The notes beneath the pieces are model-generated. The model was not told where the DNA came from. It did no database searches and was given only the letters and a program-made list of their open reading frames with translations. The position numbers and the translations under genes were made by a program. Source: an uncultured Anaerobiospirillum sp. (GTDB lineage Bacteria; Pseudomonadota; Gammaproteobacteria; Enterobacterales; Succinivibrionaceae). From it: a stretch of DNA of 36,433 bases. Within the stretch, counting starts at the first letter, position 1. Each line of letters opens with the position of its first letter. The stretch lies in the NCBI GenBank assembly GCA_944392765.1, contig CALXXU010000022.1, positions 1 to 36,433 on the forward strand, written 5' to 3'. Positions 7,125 through 15,669 of the stretch are shown here, piece by piece.

Positions 7125-8120
7125 TTAACTTAAGCGCGCTGGGCCCGTGGCGTTTGAGACCAAGACTTGCTCGGGACTGGTGCTCTCGGTAAGGCTCGGC
7201 GGATCGTAGTCCTCAACTGGCGGCAAACCTTGCCCCTCGCGCACATAGGCGGTGATGACCTCGCCTAAGTAATCGGGCCAATAAGGAATCTCGAGGCCGA
7301 AGACCTGCTGGATCTTGGTGCAATCAAGGCGCGAGTCCTGTGGGCGTTTGGCCTTGCTCTTGAAGTCATTGCTGCTAATCGACAGCACGTTGACCTCGTG
7401 CGTTAAGACCTTCATTTGCTGGGCCTGAGTAAAGACCGCACGCGCAAACTCATCCCAGGAGGTAGCCTGATAGCCGCAGTAATGATAGATACCAAAGTCG
7501 GTAAAGTTGGGGGCAAGGGCCGCTTCGGTTATCTTGACCAAGGCATCAGCCAGGGGGCGCACTGGGGTGGGATTGCCCAATTGGTCATAAACCACCGCCA
7601 GCTCACTGCGCTCTTGAGCCATGCTCAGCATGATCTTGACAAAGTTGCGACCGAACCTGCCAAAGAGCCACGAGGTGCGCACAATTAGGTACTTGCAGCC
7701 TGAGGCAATGATAAAGTTCTCACCATCAAGCTTGCTCTTACCGTAGATACACTCAGTGGTGGTGGGATCGTCCTCAGTGTGGGGCTGCTTTTTGCGATCG
7801 GCAAAGACGTAGTCCGTCGAGATGTGAATCAGCGGAATGCCTGCCTGAGCGCAAGCTCGGGCCAGATTTCTCGGGCCGATGGCATTGGCGCTGTAGGCAA
7901 GCGAGCTCTCATCTTCGGCCTTTTCCACATTGGCATAAGCGGCGGCATTGATCACCGCATCAGCCTTACTGTCTAAGATGGCACTTAAGACGTGATCGGG
8001 CTTGATGATATCCAAGGCGCTATGGGGCGCAGATACCACCCTATGCCCGGCTTTGAGTAAGGCCAGCTCGACCTCGCGGCCCACTTGACCGTGGGCCCCA
8101 GTAACCAAAATTAGGGCCAT
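7125..8120 (-). CDS. rmlD: RmlD-type dTDP-4-dehydrorhamnose reductase
   Basis: A 331-residue extended short-chain dehydrogenase/reductase. RmlD reduces dTDP-4-dehydro-L-rhamnose to dTDP-L-rhamnose with NAD(P)H for surface polysaccharides. Visible are the Rossmann motif TGAHGQVG (G8, G11, G14), the STD triad region (101-103) and catalytic Tyr126-xxx-Lys130 (YGKSK). A Pro/Ser-rich tail extends about 25 residues past the usual end. It follows pepT by 8 nt with AGAGG upstream of the ATG, so the two are probably co-transcribed. No rmlA, rmlB or rmlC lies in the window, so a different NDP-sugar substrate is possible. Confidence 0.82.
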   Translation of the reverse strand: MALILVTGAHGQVGREVELALLKAGHRVVSAPHSALDIIKPDHVLSAILDSKADAVINAAAYANVEKAEDESSLAYSANAIGPRNLARACAQAGIPLIHISTDYVFADRKKQPHTEDDPTTTECIYGKSKLDGENFIIASGCKYLIVRTSWLFGRFGRNFVKIMLSMAQERSELAVVYDQLGNPTPVRPLADALVKITEAALAPNFTDFGIYHYCGYQATSWDEFARAVFTQAQQMKVLTHEVNVLSISSNDFKSKAKRPQDSRLDCTKIQQVFGLEIPYWPDYLGEVITAYVREGQGLPPVEDYDPPSLTESTSPEQVLVSNATGPARLS

Positions 8121-8128
8121 GACTGCCT

Positions 8129-9415
8129 CTAGTCGTCATTCTTAGTGGAGACCTTAGGACCTAAGGCAATCAGCTCTACTAAAGCCTTGGTGACCTGATA
8201 GGAAGCATGCAGCGAAGGCACCGGCAAGCACTCGTAGATGCCATGGCAATTTAAAGGACCGGCAAAGATGTTCGGGCACGGCAAACCACGGCAGCTTAAG
8301 TTCGAGCCATCAGTACCACCACGAACCTTCTTTTCAATGAGCGCTACCCCAGCACGGGCAAAGGCCGCACGGCAGTAATTGACGATAGTTGGGCGCTCCT
8401 TTAAGACTAAGCCCATATTCTCGTACTGCTTGACGAAGATCGCCTCACACGAATTAGCGCCGTACTTGAGGTTGATAGCATCAACCATGTCCTCGACCTT
8501 GTGATGACGCTGAGCTAATCCTTCTTGCTCAAAGTCACGCAAAATCATCATGAGCTCAGCGTGCTCGACATTACCCATGGCATCGTGCACGTGATAAAAG
8601 CCCTGATCGTCCTTGGTCGTCTCGGGAGCCTCATTTTCAGGCAGCAACTTGATAAAGTCAGCCATCATCTTGAGGGCGTTCTTGAGCTTGCCATAGGCTA
8701 TCGCCGTGTGCACTACTTTGCCCTTGAAGATAATCTTGGCGCCCTCAGCATTGAAGGTGGCCACATCGAGCTCACCGCGCTCACAGCCGTCGATCGTAAC
8801 CGCAAAGTCACTATCCAAGACCTCAAGGTCTAAGTACTTGGTCGAGCGACCGATTTCCTCATCGACGCTAAAGACAATGGTGACTGGACCGTGGACAATA
8901 CTGTCATCCACTAAGCCTTGAACCAAGTGCATCAGCACCGCAATGCCAGCCTTATCATCGCCGCCTAACAAGGTGGTACCGTCGGTGACCACGATATCCT
9001 CGCCAATATGGTTGGCAAGCTCAGGCGAAAGTGCATGGTCAATAATGGCACCATTCTTCAGCTCAATGCCCTTACCTTGATAATTGGTGACCAAGCTCGC
9101 CTTGATATCAGCGCCGGAGGCATCAGGGGCGGTGTCAAGATGCGCCAAGAGGCAGAGCTTTTCGGCGTTCTCATAGCCTGAACTGGCTGCAATCTTAGTG
9201 ATGATCACACCTTCCTTGGTCTGAACCGGCTTTAACTTGAGGTCAGCTAAGCGATTTAACAAGTAAGCACCTAAGCGCAGCTGGCCAATACTGGACGGTT
9301 TGTCTTGGCTGGTGAAATCAGCACGCGTATCAAAAGCGATCAAGTCAATAAAGAGCTTCAACAGCTCATCTTCTTGCAGCTTGGCCTCTAAAGCTTCCTT
9401 GCTTCCCTGTTGCAT
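8129..9415 (-). CDS. pepT: Peptidase T (tripeptide aminopeptidase)
   Basis: A 428-residue M20-family dizinc aminopeptidase that releases the N-terminal residue of tripeptides in the cytoplasm. Zinc ligands and catalytic residues are visible: HLD (His92, Asp94), GGDDKAG (about Asp153), DEEIG (Glu186-Glu187) and the C-terminal GGTDGSNLSCRG and NCHG motifs. I set the start at the ATG at 9415, preceded by GAGGGAG with 5 nt spacing, rather than at an upstream in-frame TTG. First gene of a likely two-gene unit with rmlD. Confidence 0.92.
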   Translation of the reverse strand: MQQGSKEALEAKLQEDELLKLFIDLIAFDTRADFTSQDKPSSIGQLRLGAYLLNRLADLKLKPVQTKEGVIITKIAASSGYENAEKLCLLAHLDTAPDASGADIKASLVTNYQGKGIELKNGAIIDHALSPELANHIGEDIVVTDGTTLLGGDDKAGIAVLMHLVQGLVDDSIVHGPVTIVFSVDEEIGRSTKYLDLEVLDSDFAVTIDGCERGELDVATFNAEGAKIIFKGKVVHTAIAYGKLKNALKMMADFIKLLPENEAPETTKDDQGFYHVHDAMGNVEHAELMMILRDFEQEGLAQRHHKVEDMVDAINLKYGANSCEAIFVKQYENMGLVLKERPTIVNYCRAAFARAGVALIEKKVRGGTDGSNLSCRGLPCPNIFAGPLNCHGIYECLPVPSLHASYQVTKALVELIALGPKVSTKNDD

Positions 9416-9629
9416 CTGAACTCCCTCAACCAATTAACCAAAAACACTGTGCTTGCCTTAACGGCAAAACTCCGCGTTTCTTATTCAAGATTAGGCATGC
9501 TTCGTCGACTGTGGTGATCTATAGATACACCAATTAACAGTTACAGTCGTAATATAAAACAAACTAAATAAAAATAAAGCCAATAGTTTAATCTATTAGC
9601 TCTATTTATAAAATTCAATTTGTTATTTG
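9416..9629. other. AT-rich intergenic region
   Basis: The base composition drops sharply to AT-rich from about 9500. No coding frame was recognised between the microprotein gene and pepT; this stretch must hold the pepT promoter. Confidence 0.4.
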
Positions 9630-9701
9630 TTAACTAAATCTAATTAGTAAGCATATTACTGAAATAATACATATTGCAAGTAACACCCAAACCACTATCA
9701 T
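9630..9701 (-). CDS. 23-residue membrane microprotein
   Basis: A short frame with an excellent ribosome-binding site: GGAGGTG four bases before the ATG. The peptide starts MIVVWVLLAI, continues as a single uninterrupted hydrophobic helix of about 19 residues with two Cys (11 and 17), and ends IRFS. It lies 55 nt downstream of the membrane/coiled-coil gene on the same strand, and a TATAAT occurs between the two. Similar one-helix microproteins often modulate a neighbouring membrane protein; I do not recognise the family and infer no specific function. Confidence 0.5.
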   Translation of the reverse strand: MIVVWVLLAICIISVICLLIRFS

Positions 9702-9756
9702 CTAGCACCTCCACCTTTGGCACCACAAGTATTTTTTTAACTATATTATAATATTA

Positions 9757-10110
9757 TTAATTTTTCTTTGATTTATGCAAACCAAACGTAAACTCAAAGC
9801 CGATCAAATTAAATTTAACTGTTTTTGATTGAATACAATCGTCGTCTTTGCAAGATTGATAAGCTTTTAAACGGGCTTCGGCTTGATCGGCTCTATCATT
9901 TGCTTGTCGTGCCTCCTCCTCGGCCGCATCAGCTCTTTTGTTGGCTATCTCAACATTTTTATAAGCCTGCTTTAGTTTATCATTAGTGCTACTAACTTCA
10001 ATTTTCTTTGCTTTATGATTAAGATAGCCTCCCACACAAAAACAACAATAAAAACCACAAATAATATTATAAGAAACAAAACAGATACAGTTATAAAAAT
10101 CGTATCGCAA
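9757..10110 (-). pseudogene. Coiled-coil half of a frameshifted membrane protein
   Basis: Minus-strand frame whose useful part starts around NHKAKKIEVSS and runs into a strongly helical, charged segment (KRADAAEEEARQANDRADQ) predicted as a coiled coil. It ends in a short hydrophobic/aromatic tail with two Lys at the end. The upstream part of this frame reads as Cys/Tyr-rich nonsense through the region where the other frame encodes a transmembrane helix. The real protein therefore probably starts in the frame at 10406 and crosses into this one by a -1 shift between about 10050 and 9995. Confidence 0.5.
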
Positions 10111-10406
10111 GAGTTTCTAATTAATAAACTAAATGACTGTGCAGTAGCTTCAGATGCTTTAAACTCTAATAGTGGTACTAAATCAAAATTAGAAAGATCT
10201 TTATCTTTTAAATAGCCCAATAAAGCAACAATCCCCACTATCAAAGCTAACAGATTACGATCATTGTATCTAATACGGCGATCGATATCAGTCTCTTTAG
10301 ATTCTTTTAAACCTTGATTTGTGTTTTTAAACCAAGGAAAGCAGCTCAACCAACTTGGCGCTTCACCCTGATTATCACTATTGTTGCCATTTTTATTATC
10401 ACTCAT
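9972..10406 (-). CDS. Two-helix membrane protein, 5' part of a split gene
   Basis: A 144-residue frame beginning MSDNKNGNNSDNQGEAPSWL. It has a polar N-terminus, a first transmembrane helix (LLALIVGIVALLGYL, ~53-67) and a long second helix (~104-128, IFITVSVLFLIILFVVFIVV). After the second helix the frame becomes short and stops, while the -1 frame continues as a coiled coil. Together they would make a ~215-residue protein with two helices and a soluble coiled coil. A TTTTT run near the shift is a plausible slip site; mutation, sequencing error or programmed shifting are all possible. AT-rich, unlike the flanking genes, so likely acquired. No family recognised. Confidence 0.5.
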   Translation of the reverse strand: MSDNKNGNNSDNQGEAPSWLSCFPWFKNTNQGLKESKETDIDRRIRYNDRNLLALIVGIVALLGYLKDKDLSNFDLVPLLEFKASEATAQSFSLLIRNSCDTIFITVSVLFLIILFVVFIVVFVWEAILIIKQRKLKLVALMIN

Positions 10407-10508
10407 ATCACTATCCGTGATTTTATTTGATATATCTCAATACTGCAAACTATACAACAATCACACTATATGGTTAGCAAATTTGAGTAAACTAAGTTAA
10501 ACTAATTA

Positions 10509-10673
10509 CTATATTATCGACAGTTTACGTAAAGCCATTGTTAACGACACCACTTGCAAGTTAACATGGTCATACCGCTCTATTCCTTCGTCGCTTAACC
10601 AACCGTGTATGATCAATCTTGACAGCTGCTCTTGTTCTATGCGGCTTAGTGGCTCGAGGCAATCCTTTATAAC
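10509..10673 (-). pseudogene. Remnant of an unidentified gene
   Basis: A 54-codon open stretch with no start codon, bounded by TAG upstream. Its product (containing EPLSRIEQEQLSRL and SDEGIERYDHVNLQ) has natural protein composition and looks like a C-terminal fragment. It lies between macB and the AT-rich island. No family recognised. Confidence 0.3.
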
Positions 10674-10779
10674 CTATTTTAACCCACAATTGCATTCTTA
10701 ATAAGCCCAAATTGCGAGTTTTGCACAAGGCTTGAGGATGGACTCGAGCCTAGGAATAGCCCAATGACGTTGGTGTGCG

Positions 10780-12786
10780 TTATTCGCGCGAGAGAGCCTC
10801 GATTGGGTTGAGGCGCGAGGCCGAACGCGCCGGCATAAAGCCGAAGGCAATGCCGATAGCCGACGAGGTCAAGACCGCAGCCACAATCGAATCCACTGAG
10901 TACGACAGGACAATAGTCGGCCAAAAGTGCATTATGAGCTGACCTACGAAGTAGGACAAAAGCACGCCCATCAGACCGCCTAACATACAGACCATGACTG
11001 CCTCGATTAAGAACTGCGACAGAATGTCGCTCTGACGCGCGCCCACCGCCATACGAATGCCGATCTCACGCGTGCGCTCAGTCACCGACACCAGCATGAT
11101 ATTCATCACACCAATGCCGCCTACCACCAAGGAGATGACCGCGATCGCAGAAATCATCAAGGTAAAGGTCATGGTGGCCTCCTCAATCGACTTCATAATG
11201 GTGTCCGACGATTGTAAGAAGAAGTCCTCACGGCCATGGCGCGTGATCAGGATACGCTTGATCGAACTCTCGGCCACCGGGGTGGAGAAGCCATCCTTGA
11301 TGCGCAACACCACCGAGCTCAAGTAGTTCTGATTCATCAGACGCGTCATGACTGATGTGTACGGCATGAAGATAGTGGGCTGCTCACCTCTGATGATAAA
11401 GGAGTCACTTGGGGCTAGTACGCCAATAATGCGCAGGCCCACCTTGCCCACGATAATGGTCTTACCCAGCGGATCTTCCGTGGGGAAAAATAATTTTGCG
11501 GTATTGTCATCGATCACGCACACCTGAGCCTTGTTGTCGAGCTCGCTTTGGCTAAAGATGCGCCCGCTTTTGAGCAAGAGGCCATAAACTCGGAACAAAT
11601 CTAAGGACACACCCTGGATCGTGGCATTGGACTCCTCCGCCCCGCGTCTTAAGAGCGAATTAGTCTGCACTGAAGCAGAAACCGAGTCAGCAAAGGGCTG
11701 GCCTTGCAACGCCACTAGATCACGTGCGGTGAGCGAGCGCACTCGTCCCGAGCGCACGTCACCCATGCGCGCGCCGGGGTACACCGTAATGGTATTGGTG
11801 CCCATCGCAGCGATGTTGGAGATAATGCGTTCGGAGGCGCCACGGGCAAGCGCCACCACTGAGACCACTGCCATAATACCGATAATAATGCCCAGCATAG
11901 TGAGCATGGTACGCATGCGGTTGGAGAGCATGGCACGATAGGCCATGACAAAGGCTTCTTTGAAGCGATCTAAGTGCGAGCTCCAGGTCTTAGACCATTG
12001 GTTATTGATCACCGGCTGCTCAGAGAGCACTTTGTCGCTTGCCTGCTGGGCTGGCTCGGCTTGCGCATCTTGTAGCGCTAAAGGATCTGCCACCTGTTCG
12101 TTGATGGTGTCGGACTTAATCGAACCATCTTCAATCGCGATCACGCGGTGCGCGCAGGCTGCAATGCGCGGATCGTGGGTCACGATAATGATGGTATGGC
12201 CTTGCGCATTAAGCTCTTGCAGCGTCCGCATCACGTCTTGGCCCGACTTGGTATCCAAGGCACCCGTCGGCTCGTCGGCCAAGATAATTTGGCCACCATT
12301 CATCAAGGCACGGGCAATCGAGACACGCTGCTGTTGACCGCCCGACAGCTGCGCCGGACGATAATCAACGCGCTCCTCTAGACCTAAGCTTGTGAGCAGT
12401 TCACAGGCGCGGTGATCGCGCTTGCTTTTGCGCACACCCGCGTAAACAGCTGGAACTTGGACATTCTCACGAGCACATAAGTGCCCTAAGAGGTGATAAC
12501 GCTGGAAGATAAAGCCAAAGAAGTCACGGCGCAGCGCCGCTAGCTCATCGGGCTGCATATTCAAGGTGTCTTGGCCCATTACGCGGTAGCTACCAGAGCT
12601 AGGGTTATCAAGACAGCCAATGATGTTCATCAAGGTCGACTTGCCTGAGCCTGATGGACCAATAATGGCCACCATCTCACCCCGGCGTACCGTGAGGTCG
12701 ATACCGTGGAGCACTTCGACCGCACTGGCGCCTGAGTTATAGGAGCGACGTACGTCCTTGAGTTCTAACAAAACCTCGTGCTGCAT
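10780..12786 (-). CDS. macB: MacB-type ABC exporter, fused ATPase and permease
   Basis: A 668-residue inner-membrane ABC transporter subunit that powers MacA-dependent export of macrolides, peptides or other envelope substrates. ATPase domain: Walker A GPSGSGKST (43-51), Q-loop Gln95, signature LSGGQ (147-151), Walker B IILADE (167-172), then H-loop VTHD. Permease: one helix near residue 295, a large periplasmic domain and three C-terminal helices with GIRMAVGAR coupling. The start is the ATG at 12786 (GAGG, 5 nt spacing), 10 nt after the macA stop; an upstream frame extension overlaps macA and is rejected. Operon order macA-macB is the usual one. Confidence 0.93.
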   Translation of the reverse strand: MQHEVLLELKDVRRSYNSGASAVEVLHGIDLTVRRGEMVAIIGPSGSGKSTLMNIIGCLDNPSSGSYRVMGQDTLNMQPDELAALRRDFFGFIFQRYHLLGHLCARENVQVPAVYAGVRKSKRDHRACELLTSLGLEERVDYRPAQLSGGQQQRVSIARALMNGGQIILADEPTGALDTKSGQDVMRTLQELNAQGHTIIIVTHDPRIAACAHRVIAIEDGSIKSDTINEQVADPLALQDAQAEPAQQASDKVLSEQPVINNQWSKTWSSHLDRFKEAFVMAYRAMLSNRMRTMLTMLGIIIGIMAVVSVVALARGASERIISNIAAMGTNTITVYPGARMGDVRSGRVRSLTARDLVALQGQPFADSVSASVQTNSLLRRGAEESNATIQGVSLDLFRVYGLLLKSGRIFSQSELDNKAQVCVIDDNTAKLFFPTEDPLGKTIIVGKVGLRIIGVLAPSDSFIIRGEQPTIFMPYTSVMTRLMNQNYLSSVVLRIKDGFSTPVAESSIKRILITRHGREDFFLQSSDTIMKSIEEATMTFTLMISAIAVISLVVGGIGVMNIMLVSVTERTREIGIRMAVGARQSDILSQFLIEAVMVCMLGGLMGVLLSYFVGQLIMHFWPTIVLSYSVDSIVAAVLTSSAIGIAFGFMPARSASRLNPIEALSRE

Positions 12787-12796
12787 AACGACCTCG

Positions 12797-13993
12797 TTAG
12801 AACATACGTGGGCCACGGCGGCGTGGGTTGGCTGCGGCGGCAGCGGCCGTAGCCACATCATCGCCAATCACTAAAGGCTGAGAGTCATCAAAGTCCGCGT
12901 TGGTAACTTCAACATATTGGTCATCACGAATACCCAGCTTGACCGTAATCGGGTTGATTTGACCTTGCGTTAAGAGCTGATAGACCGTAGCCGTACCATC
13001 GGCGGCCTCATTTTGCACCGCCGCAATCGGAATGGCTTTAACTCCCTTGACCTCAGCAATCGTGATCTCGACCTCAGCGGTCATATCGATACGTAAAATG
13101 CCCTCAGAATTATCGACATCAAGCAAGGCATTGTAGTAAATGGCCTCGGTGCTCGAGCTGGTGGAGCTACTGGTGCTGGTGCTCTCAGCTGAAGCGGGCG
13201 CTGGGTCAATTGAGCGCAGGTTTGCCTCAAAATAACGGTTGGGCAAGCCCATAATGGTAAAGCGACACGGCATGCCTGGCTGAACCTTAACTACATCGGC
13301 CTCCGAAATCTCAGCCTCAACCGTCATGGTGTCTAAGGTTGCAAGCTTCAAAATGGTCGGCGTGGTTTGGTTAGCGTTCACGGTCTGACCTTCCTCGACC
13401 GGGATAGCGTAGACCGTACCATCCATTGGCGCCACAATGCGGGTATAGCCTAAATTGGTGGTGGCATCATCCACCGAAATTACCGCCTGGTCGTACTGGG
13501 CCTTTAAAGCATCTAAATCAGCCAGAGCCATTTCATATTCGGCTTCTGCTTGCTCGGCGCTTTGCGAGGAGGTGGCATCATTCTTTAACAGGCGCTGCTG
13601 ACGCAGATGCTCGCTCTTGAGCATCTTGATCTGAGCCTCTTTAGAGGCAATTTGTGCCGCAATCAGCTTTTCCTCGGCCTGAGCTCGGCGCAGGTCATTC
13701 TGTTGGATTTCTGGATCGATCTCGCAGAGCAAATCACCGCGCTTGACCCGATCACCGCGCTCCACATAGAGCTTTTGAATCTGGCCTGACACCTGGGCAC
13801 CGACATCGACCTCGACCTTGCCTGCGACGGTACCAGTGGCATAGACCTGCTGTTTGATATCACGGGTGGACGGCATCGCGGTCATATAGGTTGGCGGCTC
13901 CACATAGGTGAAGCGATAAATGCCATAACCTCCCAATGCTATGACCAATGCCCCAAGCAGAGCGTACTTAAGCAACTTTTTACGATTGAGCAT
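12797..13993 (-). CDS. macA: MacA-type periplasmic adaptor
   Basis: A 398-residue membrane-fusion protein linking MacB to an outer-membrane channel. It has one N-terminal transmembrane anchor (LLKYALLGALVIALGGYGIY), a barrel-sandwich/lipoyl half with VGAQVSGQIQKLYVERGDRVKRGDLL, and an alpha-helical hairpin rich in Gln/Glu/Ala. The second lipoyl half is YTRIVAPMDGTVYAIPVEEG, followed by a beta-barrel. A Ser/Thr-rich insertion follows RSIDPAPASAES. The start is the ATG at 13993, preceded by AAGGAG and six bases, instead of an upstream ATG lacking a site. First gene of the macAB unit. Confidence 0.92.
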   Translation of the reverse strand: MLNRKKLLKYALLGALVIALGGYGIYRFTYVEPPTYMTAMPSTRDIKQQVYATGTVAGKVEVDVGAQVSGQIQKLYVERGDRVKRGDLLCEIDPEIQQNDLRRAQAEEKLIAAQIASKEAQIKMLKSEHLRQQRLLKNDATSSQSAEQAEAEYEMALADLDALKAQYDQAVISVDDATTNLGYTRIVAPMDGTVYAIPVEEGQTVNANQTTPTILKLATLDTMTVEAEISEADVVKVQPGMPCRFTIMGLPNRYFEANLRSIDPAPASAESTSTSSSTSSSTEAIYYNALLDVDNSEGILRIDMTAEVEITIAEVKGVKAIPIAAVQNEAADGTATVYQLLTQGQINPITVKLGIRDDQYVEVTNADFDDSQPLVIGDDVATAAAAAANPRRRGPRMF

Positions 13994-14287
13994 AGCGTTC
14001 TCCTTGAGACAGAGCAAAAGACAGGTTTGCTATAATTCTAATCAGAGCAAATTAGCTCTTGCTTAGGCTTTACGAAATAACATCCTAATTGTGCCCCAAG
14101 CTTTGGCGCAAGTCATGCCTTGTTTTGACTGCGCAAGTGTGATCACAGCAAGCTGCGGGCACAACTGCCGTAAACAAAGCTTGCCGCAAGCGCAACTACG
14201 GTGAGCACAACTTGCCGCAAACGCTGTACACGCAGCTGCCGTGCGCACACCGCAATTAGGATCAGCACCCTGACGAATGGAGGCCCC

Positions 14288-15619
14288 ATGATCACCTTTA
14301 CCTTACACCCTGAGCGCGAAAAGTCCCTCAAGCGCCGCCATCCTTGGATTTTCTCCAAGGCTGTCGCCAAAATCCACGACGAACAGGGTACAGAGCTAAA
14401 CAAGAAAGCCGTCGCCTCGGGTACGCTCTGTCAGGTCAAGGCCGCTGATGGCAGCTTCTTATGCTACGCCCACTATTCGGCCGCTTCGCAGATTCTGCTG
14501 CGCGTTATTTCTTTTAAGCAAGACGATGTACAAGACGACAAGTTGCGCGCGGACTTAGTGCTGCAACGCTTGACTGCTGCCAAGGCCCGCCGTGCCAGCT
14601 TACTTGCGCGTGGTGAAGGGGGCGTGCGCCTGGTGGCCGCCGAAGGCGACTATCTGCCGGGTCTGATCGTCGATAAATTCAATGACGTGATTGTCTTGGC
14701 CGTCAATTCCTGGGGCATGGAAGCGCTCTACGAACCTCTGATTCAGGGCCTGCATCAATTGTTTCCAGAGTGCACGCTCTACGAGCGCTCTGATGCCAAG
14801 GCACGCTTAACCGAACAGCTGCCGCTGCGTGTGGGCTACATCGATCCTGATGACATCAGCACTGCCTACAATCTGGTGGATCAACCAGCTAAGAAGATCA
14901 CACCTAACGGGACGACGATCAAAGAGATCCCTGCTACCCTCTATGTGCGTGAAAACAATTTGGTCGAGATGCCGATCGATGTGCTGCAAGGCCACAAGAC
15001 CGGTGGCTACTTAGATCAACGCGCCAGCCGCTACCACTGCTATGAGCTGTGCCAAGAGTTAAAGGCTCTCTCTGAGAACGGCAAGACCGGACCTTCGGTC
15101 TTAAATTGCTTTTGCTACACCGGCGGCTTTTGCTTGAGCGCTTTAAAGGGCGGCGCCCGCTCGGTGCACAATATCGATGTCTCACAGCCCGCCTTAGACG
15201 CAGCCAAGGCAGGCGTGGTCCATAACCGCTTAGACCCAGGTCGTTGCAAGTTTATCAACTGCGACGTCTTTGAGTTTTTACGCAAGGAGGTCAAATTAGG
15301 CCACAAGTATGACGTGGTGATCTTAGATCCGCCTAAGTTCGTCTTAAACAAGAGTACCTTAGTCTCAGGCTCACATGGCTACCAAGACATCAACCGCTTA
15401 GGCTTAAAACTGGTGGCACCGGGCGGTCACCTTTTGACCTTTTCGTGCTCAGGCCTTATGACCGAGGAGCTGTTCCAAAAGATTGTGGCCGACGCCGCCT
15501 TAGATGCTGAAGTCGAAGCGCAAATCGTCGGCACCATGCGCCAAGACCGCGACCATATCGTGTCCTTACCATGCCCGGAGAGCTTCTACTTGAAGGGCCT
15601 TGATATCTTGGTCAGCTAA
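14288..15619 (+). CDS. rlmI: 23S rRNA m5C1962 methyltransferase RlmI
   Basis: A 443-residue SAM-dependent methyltransferase that methylates C1962 of 23S rRNA. It has an N-terminal PUA domain (LHPEREKSLKRRHPWIFSKAV), an EEHD-like middle domain, and a Rossmann core with LNCFCYTGGFCLSAL (~272-286), IDVSQPALDAAK, the DPPK motif (347-350) and TFSCSGLM with catalytic Cys387. It is about 45 residues longer than the E. coli protein. The start is set at the ATG at 14288 after GGAGG; the reading frame continues upstream without one. The 270 bp before it hold no gene, only loose repeats of GCACAACT and TTGCCGCAA. Confidence 0.92.
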   Translation: MITFTLHPEREKSLKRRHPWIFSKAVAKIHDEQGTELNKKAVASGTLCQVKAADGSFLCYAHYSAASQILLRVISFKQDDVQDDKLRADLVLQRLTAAKARRASLLARGEGGVRLVAAEGDYLPGLIVDKFNDVIVLAVNSWGMEALYEPLIQGLHQLFPECTLYERSDAKARLTEQLPLRVGYIDPDDISTAYNLVDQPAKKITPNGTTIKEIPATLYVRENNLVEMPIDVLQGHKTGGYLDQRASRYHCYELCQELKALSENGKTGPSVLNCFCYTGGFCLSALKGGARSVHNIDVSQPALDAAKAGVVHNRLDPGRCKFINCDVFEFLRKEVKLGHKYDVVILDPPKFVLNKSTLVSGSHGYQDINRLGLKLVAPGGHLLTFSCSGLMTEELFQKIVADAALDAEVEAQIVGTMRQDRDHIVSLPCPESFYLKGLDILVS

Positions 15620-15669
15620 AGCCCAGTAGGAACTATCAAGTCCTAAAGAGAAGCCTCAAAGGAACTGCC

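Noticed and set aside
12787-12867. Longer N-terminus for MacB
   Set aside because: It would overlap macA and adds a Pro-rich stretch unlike the family; the ATG at 12786 has a proper ribosome-binding site.
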